Positions 16,029 through 24,827 of a DNA stretch of 64,000 nt are shown in pieces. A program made the position numbers and the translations under genes. The notes under the pieces are model-generated. The model had not been told where the DNA came from. It saw only the letters and a program-made list of their open reading frames with translations, and did not search any database. The DNA comes from Dyella_B nitratireducens (lineage in GTDB: Bacteria; Pseudomonadota; Gammaproteobacteria; Xanthomonadales; Rhodanobacteraceae), in assembly GCF_049532905.1 (NCBI RefSeq), contig NZ_CP064032.1, forward strand, positions 5,146,001 through 5,210,000. Direction: 5' to 3'. How positions within the stretch are numbered: the stretch's first letter is position 1; each line of letters begins with the position of its first letter.

Positions 16029-17185
16029 ATTCCGCTACGCAGACACTGCGACCGCAGCTTGAACGTGCACGCCGTGCATGGCGCGGCTCGCCGTTGCCGG
16101 CCTTTTTCACCTGGTGGTGGGGCGAGTTGCGCACGCTGCTGCCCGCACGCTGGCAGACGTTTTTCAGCGGCGGCAACGTGTGGTGCCTGTTGCATCATCA
16201 CGATGGCGAGTGGTCTGTGCGCCGCAGCGGCCAGCCGCAAACGTCGGCGCCGTGGAGCGATACGCTGGATGCGCCCGAGCAGCAAGCCCTGTTGAATACC
16301 GCCGTAGCTGATGTTGATCGTCAGGATCTACGCCTGGCGTTGTGCTTGCCGCAAGAAGCCGTGTTGCGCCGGCGCCTGATGCTGCCCGAGGCCGCGCGCG
16401 ACAACCTGCGCCAGATCGGCGCGTTCGAAATGGATCGGCAAACCCCGTTCCGCGTCGACCAGGTGTATTACGACCTGCGCGAACTGCCAGGCCCCGCACC
16501 CGCCGGGCGCATCGCCGCTGAACTCGTGGTGGTCACGCGCGGCGCGATCGATGCCAAGCTTGAACATCTGCGCAATGCAGGCATTGCGATCGATGCCGTG
16601 GATTTGTGCAATGGCGACGCACGACTCGGCGTGAACCTGCTGCCGCCGGAGATGGCGCGTGCGCATCGCGATCCGCGCCGCCGGCTCAATCTTTCCCTTA
16701 TCGTCACCGCGGTGCTGCTGCTGGTGTGGTGCCTTGGCCAATACCTGCACAACCGTCAGGAAGCGCTGGCTGCCATGCAAAGCCAGGTCGACGACATGCG
16801 CGCCGACGCGCAGAAGATTGCGCAGCTGCGCAAGCAATTAGAGGACAGCACCGGCGCCGCCGGCTTCCTGGCCAAGCGCAAGACCGATTCCGTGGCAGTC
16901 GTGGATGTGCTGCAAGACCTCACGGCGCGCATTCCGGACGACACCTGGCTGGAGCGCTTCACGGTCGATAGTTCCGGCCGCGTCGGCATCCAGGGTCAGA
17001 GCGCGAAAGCGGCATCGTTGATCGATGTCCTGCAGGGCAGCAAGCTGCTTACCGGTGCGAACTTCCAGGGCGTGATCCAGCGCGATCCGGCCACCAACAA
17101 AGAACGCTTCTTCATGGATGCGCAACTGCACAAACCCTCCGCCGGCAAGCCCGCCGCGAGCAGCAGCGCGGGAGGCAAGCCATGA
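16025..17185 (+). CDS. xpsL: Type II secretion protein XpsL (GspL)
   Basis: The protein has 386 residues, with a GTG start overlapping the xpsK stop (GTGA). The cytoplasmic actin-like domain occupies ~1-210 (LALCLPQEAVLRRRLMLPE at ~100), followed by one membrane segment (LSLIVTAVLLLVWCLGQYL, ~222-240). A coiled coil and a PilN-like periplasmic domain come next (VLQDLTARIPDDTWLERFTV). It links XpsE to the membrane platform and XpsM. Confidence 0.93.
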   Translation: MNSATQTLRPQLERARRAWRGSPLPAFFTWWWGELRTLLPARWQTFFSGGNVWCLLHHHDGEWSVRRSGQPQTSAPWSDTLDAPEQQALLNTAVADVDRQDLRLALCLPQEAVLRRRLMLPEAARDNLRQIGAFEMDRQTPFRVDQVYYDLRELPGPAPAGRIAAELVVVTRGAIDAKLEHLRNAGIAIDAVDLCNGDARLGVNLLPPEMARAHRDPRRRLNLSLIVTAVLLLVWCLGQYLHNRQEALAAMQSQVDDMRADAQKIAQLRKQLEDSTGAAGFLAKRKTDSVAVVDVLQDLTARIPDDTWLERFTVDSSGRVGIQGQSAKAASLIDVLQGSKLLTGANFQGVIQRDPATNKERFFMDAQLHKPSAGKPAASSSAGGKP

Positions 17186-17841
17186 AGATGCGCACCATGA
17201 AACCGGCGGAAAGCCGCATTGCCGCAATCGGCTTGCTCGTGCTCGTGCTGGTGCTTGCGTATTTCCTGCTGCTGCATTGGTGGTTCGTTGCGCCGCTACG
17301 CGACATCGACAGCCAGATGGATGACCTGCGCGACACGCAAGGCCGCTATGCCGCGGCCATTGCCGAAAAGCCGCAATTGCTCAAGCGCATCGAAGAGCTC
17401 GGCCACAACCAGACCGACAGCAGCACCTTCCTGCCGGAGAACGATCCCAACGCGGCCTCTGCGGGGCTGATGCAGCGTGTGGTGGACGATGCTGCCAAGT
17501 TTGCGCAAGAAGGCAGCTGCGAAGTCAGCCAGAAGATGCCGGTGAACAATCCGGGCACGACATCGAACGACCCTTATCAGAAGGTCGTCGTCAGCATCAG
17601 CCTTCATTGCGACATGCAACCGCTGGTCGGATTGCTGTACACGCTCGAGAAAAGCAAGCCGTATTTGTTCGTGCAGGATTTCAGCGTGTACCGCAATCCG
17701 CTGGTGAACCAGCAAAAGAATGTCGCGCCGCTGGAAGTGCAGTTCACGCTGGCCGGCTACGTGCGGTCGTCCAATACATCCGGTGCACCGTCCAATGCAT
17801 CCGGGCCGACGGAACAACCCGCCGGAGGGGACGACGAATGA
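17182..17841 (+). CDS. xpsM: Type II secretion protein XpsM (GspM)
   Basis: The protein has 219 residues, with ATG overlapping the xpsL stop. One N-terminal membrane segment (IGLLVLVLVLAYFLLLHWWF, residues ~14-33) is followed by a helix and a ferredoxin-like periplasmic domain (VVVSISLHCDMQPLVGLLYT). It matches the Xanthomonas-type GspM family, which pairs with XpsL. The C-terminal tail is Ser/Pro-rich. Confidence 0.9.
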   Translation: MKMRTMKPAESRIAAIGLLVLVLVLAYFLLLHWWFVAPLRDIDSQMDDLRDTQGRYAAAIAEKPQLLKRIEELGHNQTDSSTFLPENDPNAASAGLMQRVVDDAAKFAQEGSCEVSQKMPVNNPGTTSNDPYQKVVVSISLHCDMQPLVGLLYTLEKSKPYLFVQDFSVYRNPLVNQQKNVAPLEVQFTLAGYVRSSNTSGAPSNASGPTEQPAGGDDE

Positions 17842-18560
17842 ATGCCGCCGCCCAGCGTCGTCTCACCCCTGTTTTTGGCGTTGCCGTCGCGGTGCTTGGC
17901 ATCGCACTGGCATCGCTGCTGATCGGCGCAGGCCGCGGCGTAAGCTGGGATTCTCCACGCCCGGTGCCGCCGCTGCCTGCCGCGCGCGCCGTCCCGCTAC
18001 CTACCCCGCCACCGCTGCCGAGCTATGCGCAAACCTGGGACCACCCCTTGTTCAGCGCCGATCGCAAGCCGATCGTCACCCAGGGCGGCGGCAGCGAAGG
18101 GGTAAGCCTGGGCGATCTGCAGCTCACTGGCATCATTCTGACGCCCAAGCTGCGCATGGCCCTGCTCGGCCCCGTCAACGGCAAGGGCGACGACGACAAA
18201 CAGGTCAGCGTACGCGAGGGCGCGACTTTGCCCGATAGCAACTGGAAGCTCCTCCAGGTATTACCTCGCTCGGCCATTTTCACCTCGCCCAGCGGACGCA
18301 CGGAACTGAAGCTGCCTGCCGGCGCTCCTATAGATCAGCCGGCCGGTACGTCCAATGCACCGCAGGGCGCGGTGCCGATGAACCCGCCACCAGGACCAGG
18401 ACCGGGAACACCGCAACCACAAAATGGCGAGATGATGCGCCAGACCCCACCGCCACCGCCGCCACCCAACAATGCGCAGGCGGAGCGCTTGCAGAAACTC
18501 AGGGCCGCCATCCTTAAGCAGCGTTCCCAACAGCAACAAGGGAATCAGGGAGAACACTGA
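17838..18560 (+). CDS. xpsN: Type II secretion protein XpsN (GspC-like)
   Basis: The protein has 240 residues, with ATG overlapping the xpsM stop. A membrane anchor (VFGVAVAVLGIALASLLIG) is followed by a Pro-rich linker (~35-60) and a GspC-type homology region (LQLTGIILTPKLRMALLGPV to FTSPSGRTELKLPAG). The Pro/Gln-rich C-terminal tail may be a helix. In Xanthomonas XpsN plays the role of GspC, connecting the platform to secretin XpsD. No PDZ domain is visible. Confidence 0.88.
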   Translation: MNAAAQRRLTPVFGVAVAVLGIALASLLIGAGRGVSWDSPRPVPPLPAARAVPLPTPPPLPSYAQTWDHPLFSADRKPIVTQGGGSEGVSLGDLQLTGIILTPKLRMALLGPVNGKGDDDKQVSVREGATLPDSNWKLLQVLPRSAIFTSPSGRTELKLPAGAPIDQPAGTSNAPQGAVPMNPPPGPGPGTPQPQNGEMMRQTPPPPPPPNNAQAERLQKLRAAILKQRSQQQQGNQGEH

Positions 18561-18563
18561 TAC

Positions 18564-20972
18564 ATGTCACACACGCGCATGCAACTTAACTCTCGCCATG
18601 CCTTGCGCATCGGCGCCATCGCGCTGGCGGTCTTCCTGAGCGGCTGTGCGGCCAACAAGCCGATGGTGCAGGACAACCATGAGCTGGAACGTGAAGCAGT
18701 GGCCGGCACTGAAAAGCCTGCGCCACAGCCGGAGCCGCTGAACAACAACCTCAACAACACGCCGGCGGCACCGGCCGTGGCCAGCATCAAGTCAGGTACT
18801 GGCCAGTTCGTTCGGCCGACTGAGCTTGCCACGCCGCGCCGTCCCGCCTCGGGCGCTGGCGCGGTGACGTTCAATTTCGAAAACCAGCCCGTGCAGGCGG
18901 TGGTCAAGGCGATCCTCGGCGATCTGCTGCACGAGAACTACACCATCGTGCCAGGCGTGCAAGGCAACATCTCTTTCTCCACCTCCGAACCGGTAGACAG
19001 CAGCCAGGCGATGCCGATTCTGGAAACGCTGTTGTCGTGGACACACAACGCACTGGTGAAAACCGACGGCCGCTATGTCGTGATGTCGGACAAGGACGCC
19101 GTGGCAGGCAATGTCGCACCAAGCCTCGGCGCGGCAGCACCCGCCGGCGGCCTGCAGGCGCGCCTGTTCCCGCTGCACTACGTTGCCGCGGATCAGATGC
19201 AAAAGCTGCTGAAGCCGTTCGCGCGTGCAGATTCCATCCTGCTGGTCGACAACGCACGCAACGTCATCGTTGTCTCCGGTACGCCTGACGAACTCGACAA
19301 CTACAGCCGCACCATCCACACCTTCGATGTGGACTGGCTGCATGGCATGTCAGTCGGCGTGTTCAACCTGCAGCATGCCAACGTCGAAGAATTGATGCCG
19401 CAGCTCGATGGCATGTTCGGTCCCAAGGGCGATACACCGTTGGCCGGCATGTTCCGCTTCATTCCGATCAAGCGCACCAATGCGCTGGTGGTGATCAGTA
19501 CGCAGCCGAGCTACCTCAGCGAAATCCGCGACTGGATTGCCAAGATCGATCTGGGCGGCGGTAACGAGCCGCAGCTGTATGTGTACGACGTGCGCAACAT
19601 TGCCGCCGCCGATTTGGCGCACTATCTGGCACAGATCTATACCGACAACGCCAGCGGCAGCTCCGACCGTGGTGGTTCAGTCGCACCGGGTGCTGGTGGC
19701 GCTACCACTCTCGGTATAGGCAACAATGCCGGTGGCAATAGCAGTGGCATGGGCAGTACGGCGGGTGGCTTTGGTAGTTCCACCACCGGCACCGGTGGGC
19801 TTTCCAGCGGCCTGGGTAGCACTAGTACCGGCAGCAATTCGTACTCCAGTGGTAGTGGCTTTGGTTCCTCGTCGATCGGAGGCACTGGCGGTAGTACTGG
19901 CGTAAGTGGTGTCGGTATGAATGGTGGATTGGCCAACAACCAAAGCCAGGATCAAGGCTACAGCTCGAAAGACGGCAGCATCCGTATTGGTTCGGTTAGC
20001 GGCAACAATCAACTGCTGGTGCGCGTGCGCCCTGCGCAGTGGCTGGAAATGCTTAGTGTGATCAAACAACTCGACGTTGCGCCATTGCAGGTGCAAATCG
20101 AGACGAGGGTGTTTGAGGTCGCGTTGACGGGCGACTTCCAGTTTGGTGTGCAGTGGTATTTGCAGGGCCTTGCTGGCGGGCAGAGCACCACCAACAGCAG
20201 CGGCGTTTCATCGTATACGCCTGGCAATCCTTATGCGCACCGTATGATTGGCTTAGGTGGCGGCATTGGGAATGGCAGCACTGCGTCTAATACCTACGGG
20301 GGACAGCCTTTCTTTTATTCATTCCTGAGCTCGAACGGAAAGTTCCAAGTTGCACTCAATGCACTGGAAACCAGTACCAATACCAAGACGCTTTCTGCAC
20401 CGTCACTGGTCGTGCTCAATAATCAAATTGCACACATCACGGTAGGTGACCAGATACCCGTAAACCAGACCTACTACACCGGCTTGGGGGGTACGACAAC
20501 GGGAAGCACGGTTGGTGAGGTGCAATACATCAGTACCGGCGTCATCCTGGATGTGCAGCCGCGGGTGAACCCGGGTGGTCTGATTTATCTCAATATTGAT
20601 CAGCAGGTCAGCACGCCCAGTGCTAGTGCCAATTCGCAGGGCAATTACACCATCGCGCAACGCCAGATAGCTACTCAGCTAAGCGTACAGAATGGTCAGA
20701 CCGTGTTGCTCGGTGGCCTCATCCAGCAGCAGGATACTAATACCGATGTTGGTGTTCCGTTCTTGAGTCGTATTCCCATTCTTGGCAAGTTGTTCGGATC
20801 GACGGATAAGAACAAGACTCGTACGGAATTGGTCGTGTTGATCACGCCACGCGTGATCTCCAACAGCGACGATGCCAAGCAGATCACTGACGAATATGAG
20901 GAGAAATTCCAGTCGCTTGCACCGTTGCGCGGCGAGAAAGCTCCTCCGCTGGAATATCCGTTGCGGCGATGA
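18564..20972 (+). CDS. xpsD: Type II secretion outer-membrane secretin XpsD (GspD)
   Basis: The protein has 802 residues. A lipoprotein signal ends at LSGC (Cys28). N0-N3 ring-building domains run from ~90 to 500 and the secretin barrel from ~540 to 785 (VPFLSRIPILGKLFG, ELVVLITPRVI). The N3 region holds a long Gly/Ser/Thr-rich low-complexity insert at ~360-465, repetitive and unlike its surroundings. Three bases separate it from xpsN, and it closes the operon. Confidence 0.95.
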   Translation: MSHTRMQLNSRHALRIGAIALAVFLSGCAANKPMVQDNHELEREAVAGTEKPAPQPEPLNNNLNNTPAAPAVASIKSGTGQFVRPTELATPRRPASGAGAVTFNFENQPVQAVVKAILGDLLHENYTIVPGVQGNISFSTSEPVDSSQAMPILETLLSWTHNALVKTDGRYVVMSDKDAVAGNVAPSLGAAAPAGGLQARLFPLHYVAADQMQKLLKPFARADSILLVDNARNVIVVSGTPDELDNYSRTIHTFDVDWLHGMSVGVFNLQHANVEELMPQLDGMFGPKGDTPLAGMFRFIPIKRTNALVVISTQPSYLSEIRDWIAKIDLGGGNEPQLYVYDVRNIAAADLAHYLAQIYTDNASGSSDRGGSVAPGAGGATTLGIGNNAGGNSSGMGSTAGGFGSSTTGTGGLSSGLGSTSTGSNSYSSGSGFGSSSIGGTGGSTGVSGVGMNGGLANNQSQDQGYSSKDGSIRIGSVSGNNQLLVRVRPAQWLEMLSVIKQLDVAPLQVQIETRVFEVALTGDFQFGVQWYLQGLAGGQSTTNSSGVSSYTPGNPYAHRMIGLGGGIGNGSTASNTYGGQPFFYSFLSSNGKFQVALNALETSTNTKTLSAPSLVVLNNQIAHITVGDQIPVNQTYYTGLGGTTTGSTVGEVQYISTGVILDVQPRVNPGGLIYLNIDQQVSTPSASANSQGNYTIAQRQIATQLSVQNGQTVLLGGLIQQQDTNTDVGVPFLSRIPILGKLFGSTDKNKTRTELVVLITPRVISNSDDAKQITDEYEEKFQSLAPLRGEKAPPLEYPLRR

Positions 20973-20979
20973 AATGCAG

Positions 20980-21006
20980 ACTGGGATGAGCAACGCAAAT
21001 CCCAGT
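20980..21006 (+). repeat. Hairpin after xpsD
   Basis: ACTGGGAT and ATCCCAGT form an 8-bp stem 8 bases after the xpsD stop. No T-tract follows, so its role in ending the operon transcript is uncertain. Confidence 0.5.
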
Positions 21007-21070
21007 ATCGCAAGCTAGATGCATGGTGATGCCGGGATTGCCATCTCAACCTACAAACTTCCACTCGCAA

Positions 21071-21155
21071 GGCCGTCATTCCCGCGAAAGCGGGAATCCA
21101 TGTTCGGGGATGCGTCAGAGCAAAATATATTCCCGCTTTTGCGGGAATGATGGCC
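21071..21155. repeat. REP-like inverted repeat (GTCATTCCCGCGAAAGCGGG)
   Basis: Arms 21071-21097 and 21129-21155 pair with two mismatches. It lies between the convergent xpsD and epimerase genes and is a typical extragenic palindrome. Confidence 0.85.
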
Positions 21156-21213
21156 AGCAGGAACACCTGCTTTCAGGGCGCGAGTTATTTGCGACGCCCA
21201 ACTCCGCGCCGCG

Positions 21214-22059
21214 CTATTTCAGCCATTCCAGCAGCAACCATGCCGAAAGAGACGAATGCGGTGGCAAGTGCGCCGCACGTGCAAGGTTGAACGCATCGGG
21301 CGGACCGCTTTGCGGCTCGATGCACGTAGCGTGCGTTGGTTCGTCATAGACCACCAGATGATTGCAATCCGACGTGAGTCGAACGCTTTGACCAAGCCTA
21401 TGCATGAGCACGGGCCGATCATTGAGAAAGCAATCGTCCCAAGGCCCAGGCGGTGGCTCGGCCAAGGGCAGGGTGGCAATACCTTCCGCATCGCGCGGAT
21501 AGACCTGGCCAGGATGGATATCGACGCGATCAGGCTTTTGAAACCATGGATGCCATCCGATCGTCGCTGGCATCGCGCGCTTGCCGGCCCGTACCGTTAG
21601 CGTCATCCGTACCTGATCCTCGTGCACTTCAATACGTTGATGGACAGAGCCACCAAACGGCCAGCGCTCATCCGTGGGTAGCGCAAGTGAAAGTTCGACA
21701 TGCGAGAACGCCTGCACGTCGACCTGCCATGGCATGGCTAAGGCAACACCATGGATGGCGTGGTCGCCAAGATTGATCGGCAGCTGGTAATCCTGCCCCT
21801 CAAAGCGAAACCGACCACGCCGAATGCGGCCAGCCCAGGGCACCATGGGATAGGAGCCCCAGGCGATCATCGCTGCATGCTCCGCATCGTAATCGACCAG
21901 CCATGGCATGCCGTTGCGGGTGATCTGTGCGATGCGCCCGCCGGCTTCCGGCGCCATGTCGACGACCAATTCGCCGTGGCGAATCTGTAGGCGAGAGCCG
22001 GGCGCCAAGGGTGCCTGGGCGGGGTCATGTGGAGGAATGCGAGTAGGGTCAGCGTCCAT
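21214..22059 (-). CDS. Aldose 1-epimerase family protein
   Basis: The protein has 281 residues from ATG 22059, which overlaps the 3' end of the GH43 gene by 11 bases. It has the galactose-mutarotase-like beta-sandwich: GSYPMVPWAGRIRRGRF, a LGDHAIHGVALAMPW segment with the catalytic His, and GWHPWFQKP. It interconverts anomers of an aldose. Coupling to GH43 suggests xylose or arabinose released from xylo-oligosaccharides. An ATG at 22095 is also in frame but lies deep inside GH43. Confidence 0.85.
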   Translation of the reverse strand: MDADPTRIPPHDPAQAPLAPGSRLQIRHGELVVDMAPEAGGRIAQITRNGMPWLVDYDAEHAAMIAWGSYPMVPWAGRIRRGRFRFEGQDYQLPINLGDHAIHGVALAMPWQVDVQAFSHVELSLALPTDERWPFGGSVHQRIEVHEDQVRMTLTVRAGKRAMPATIGWHPWFQKPDRVDIHPGQVYPRDAEGIATLPLAEPPPGPWDDCFLNDRPVLMHRLGQSVRLTSDCNHLVVYDEPTHATCIEPQSGPPDAFNLARAAHLPPHSSLSAWLLLEWLK

Positions 22060-23065
22060 AGGGATCAATGCGCAGGATTCGTCCCTGCGCATCATGACGC
22101 AACTCCGTCATCTTTATCGAGCGCAGATGCGTCGCGCCGCCCGACAAAATGGAGTCGTGGTAGAACAGATACCACTTGCCTGCAAACTTGCAAATCGAGT
22201 GATGTGTGGTCCAGCCAACGACCTCGCTCAAGATCTGTCCCTGGTAGGTAAATGGACCATAGGGATTGTCGCCGGTGGCGTAGCAGATGAAATGCGTATC
22301 GCCGGTGGAGTAGGAGAAGTAATACGTGCCCTGATGCTTGTGCAGCCACGGTGCTTCGAAGAAGCGGCGAGCATGATCGCCTGCCCGCAGCGGCTGTCCG
22401 TTCTGATCGACGATGACGACTTCGCGCGACGCTTCGGCAAACTGCCGCATGTCATCGCTTAGCCGCGCGATACGTGGCCCCAGCGCAGGCTCGTCCGCCA
22501 TGGGCTCCTCGTTGATCGAGGCATACACGTTGTCGCGATACTTCTGCAGCTGCCCGCCCCAGATGCCGCCGAAATACATGTAATGGGCGCCATCGTCATC
22601 TTCGTAAACCGCAGGATCGATCGAATAGCTGCCGCGAATAGGTTCCGGCTCCGCGATGAATGGCCCTTCCGGACGTTCCGACATCGCGACGCCGATCTGG
22701 AAAATGCCGTCTGCGCGCTTGGCGGGAAAATAAAGGTAGTAACGCCCATCCTTGCTGGCGGCATCCGGCGCCCACATTTGCCGCGCCGCCCAGGGCACGT
22801 CGTTCACGTGCAGCGCTACGCCGCAATCGACGGCTTTGCTGTCGGGTGAATCCATGCGGAAGACGTGGTAGTCCTCCATGCAGAAATGATCGCCGTTATC
22901 GTTGAAGGGCGTGCCGCCCTCGATATCGTGCGAGGGATAGATGTAGAGCGTGCCGTTGAATACATGCGCGGAGGGATCGGCGGTATACAGGTGTGTGACC
23001 AGTGGCGATGAGATGGCGCTGGCGGCCAGCGTGGGCAAGTCGCGCTTTTCCGTTTCGTCGGACAT
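22049..23065 (-). CDS. Glycoside hydrolase family 43 (beta-xylosidase / arabinofuranosidase)
   Basis: The protein has 338 residues with no signal peptide, so it is probably intracellular. GH43 five-blade propeller signatures are visible: HLYTADPSAHVFNG (catalytic base Asp), SIDPAVYEDDDG (pKa modulator Asp) and FFEAPWLHKHQG (acid Glu). It should cleave imported xylo- or arabinoxylo-oligosaccharides. It lies 34 bases after the GPH symporter and is translationally coupled to the epimerase. Confidence 0.9.
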   Translation of the reverse strand: MSDETEKRDLPTLAASAISSPLVTHLYTADPSAHVFNGTLYIYPSHDIEGGTPFNDNGDHFCMEDYHVFRMDSPDSKAVDCGVALHVNDVPWAARQMWAPDAASKDGRYYLYFPAKRADGIFQIGVAMSERPEGPFIAEPEPIRGSYSIDPAVYEDDDGAHYMYFGGIWGGQLQKYRDNVYASINEEPMADEPALGPRIARLSDDMRQFAEASREVVIVDQNGQPLRAGDHARRFFEAPWLHKHQGTYYFSYSTGDTHFICYATGDNPYGPFTYQGQILSEVVGWTTHHSICKFAGKWYLFYHDSILSGGATHLRSIKMTELRHDAQGRILRIDPYGR

Positions 23066-23098
23066 CGAACAAATCCATCGAGAAAGTTGTTGTGGAAT

Positions 23099-24583
23099 TC
23101 AGGTCGGCTGGGCAGCCTCAAGCCGGCGCGCGTCCAGCTCCCGCTCGATACGCAGCTCCAGGGGCTTGTCGATCTCGTACAGGAGCATCAGCGCCACAGC
23201 GGCCAGGAAAGGTATGCAGCACAGCACGCTCACCGCCAGGCGAATGCCGGTCACGGCATCGGCGGACTGCGCCGGCGCATCGGCGTGGTAACCATAGAAA
23301 GCGAGAATGCCCGCCACCAGGGCGCCGCCGACACTGAGTCCCACTTTCAATCCGCACAACATGGCGGAGAAGATGATGGCCGTGGCGCGGCGGCGGTTTT
23401 TCCACTCGGAGTAGTCCGCCACATCGGCGATCATCGCCCACAGCAGCGGTATGGTGATGCCATAGAAAAAGCCGTGAAAAATGTAAGAAACAACAACCGC
23501 GGCCACCGCGTTCGGCGGATAGAAGTAGAAAGCAAGCAGGAAAAGGGTGGACGCCAACAGTGCGCCACTGAACACGTTGCGCTTGCCGAACCGGTCTGCC
23601 AGCCGTTTGGAAAAGCCGATGCCGACGATCATGAATATGATGCCGAGCGCATTGAACAGGCTGAACGCCGACGTCGGCGCATCTTTCGGCCAGCGGAATT
23701 CGGTCAAGCCAAGCGCTGCAAGCAACCGGTTCAAGCCAGCGATGAAACCGTCGAAACCGATGCCGTCGAGAAATGAAGAAAGCTGCGCATCGCTGAGGTA
23801 ATACTTGAAGTAGTAGATATACATCCCGCCTTTCAGTGCGAGATTGATGAACACCAGGATGGTCACGGCCAGCATGATTTGCCACGGCCGGTTGCGCAGC
23901 AGATCAACCAGGTCTTCACGAATGCTCGATGCTTGCTCGCGGTGCGGGACGATGCGCTCCCTGGTCGTGAAAAAGGTCATCAGGAAGAACACCGTGCCAA
24001 CGATGGCGAACAACGTCATCGCGCCATGAAATCCGCGCGCTTTGTCGCCGCCGCCAAGTATCAGCACCAACGGCAGCAACAGCACCTGGATGATGAACTG
24101 CGCCACCATCACCGCCACAAAGCGATAGGAGGAAAGACTGTTGCGCTCGGCCATGCTGCCGGTCAGTACGCCGCTCAGTGCGGAATAGGGCAAGTTGTTG
24201 GCGACATAGACGGCGACCAGCAACGAATACGTCACCAGCGCGTAAGTGACCTTTGCGTGCCCGCCAAGCGAGGGCGTGGTGAAGGCGAGCAGAGAGAGCG
24301 CACCGAAGGGTATGGCCGTCCATAGCACCCACGGGCGGAACTTGCCCCAGCGTGTATGGGTGCGGTCGGCAATCAATCCCATCACCGGTGTAAACACGAA
24401 CGCGCCGAGCATGCCGACAATGAAAATGATGGTCGCCGCCGTGCCGGCAGGAATCCGGAATACGTCGGTGTAGAAGAAAGCGAGGAACGTCACCAGCGTC
24501 TGGAAAATCAGGTTCGCAGCAAGGTCGCCCAGGCTGTAGCCGATTTTTTCAATCACCGAGAGCGTTGGATGTGTTTTTTTCAT
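23099..24583 (-). CDS. GPH-family sugar:cation symporter (xyloside transporter)
   Basis: This inner-membrane carrier of 494 residues has about 12 membrane segments. Start MKKTHPTLSVIEKIGYSLGD and the GLIADRTHTRWGKFRPWVLW loop (~65-85) are diagnostic of the GPH (XynB/MelB-like) family. ATG 24583 has AGGA close upstream; the frame extends further into a hairpin-rich leader that should not be translated. It is expected to move xylo-oligosaccharides delivered by the upstream TonB-dependent receptor. Confidence 0.9.
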   Translation of the reverse strand: MKKTHPTLSVIEKIGYSLGDLAANLIFQTLVTFLAFFYTDVFRIPAGTAATIIFIVGMLGAFVFTPVMGLIADRTHTRWGKFRPWVLWTAIPFGALSLLAFTTPSLGGHAKVTYALVTYSLLVAVYVANNLPYSALSGVLTGSMAERNSLSSYRFVAVMVAQFIIQVLLLPLVLILGGGDKARGFHGAMTLFAIVGTVFFLMTFFTTRERIVPHREQASSIREDLVDLLRNRPWQIMLAVTILVFINLALKGGMYIYYFKYYLSDAQLSSFLDGIGFDGFIAGLNRLLAALGLTEFRWPKDAPTSAFSLFNALGIIFMIVGIGFSKRLADRFGKRNVFSGALLASTLFLLAFYFYPPNAVAAVVVSYIFHGFFYGITIPLLWAMIADVADYSEWKNRRRATAIIFSAMLCGLKVGLSVGGALVAGILAFYGYHADAPAQSADAVTGIRLAVSVLCCIPFLAAVALMLLYEIDKPLELRIERELDARRLEAAQPT

Positions 24584-24609
24584 GCGTCCTGAAGGTTCCG
24601 GATGCGATG

Positions 24610-24802
24610 CAGCCCGTCTGGCAGCTCCGGGAGTCTTTCGGACTTGAGTTGGCCGGGCTGCAAATCCGCCTGTGCGGTCCATATTTCCGTCGATTCTTGA
24701 CCCATAGAACCACTATGGGTCGGCGAATCGGCGAAAATCTGTCCTCGCACAGTCGAATTTTCGCCTCGACCACTCAAGTCCGAAAGACTCCTGACGGGCC
24801 GC
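24610..24802 (-). repeat. Long imperfect hairpin between TonB receptor and GPH symporter
   Basis: Perfect 19-bp outer arms (24631-24649 and 24772-24790, GAGTCTTTCGGACTTGAGT) enclose further paired blocks: TGTGCG/CGCACA (24671-24676 and 24746-24751), CGATTC/GAATCG (24691-24696 and 24725-24730) and an apical ACCCATAG/CTATGGGT stem (24700-24720). GGCGAAAAT (24730-24738) can instead pair with ATTTTCGCC (24757-24765). It fills the 244-base gap in the operon. Confidence 0.8.
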
Positions 24803-24827
24803 GATACGTCATGAGCCTGCGTGACGA

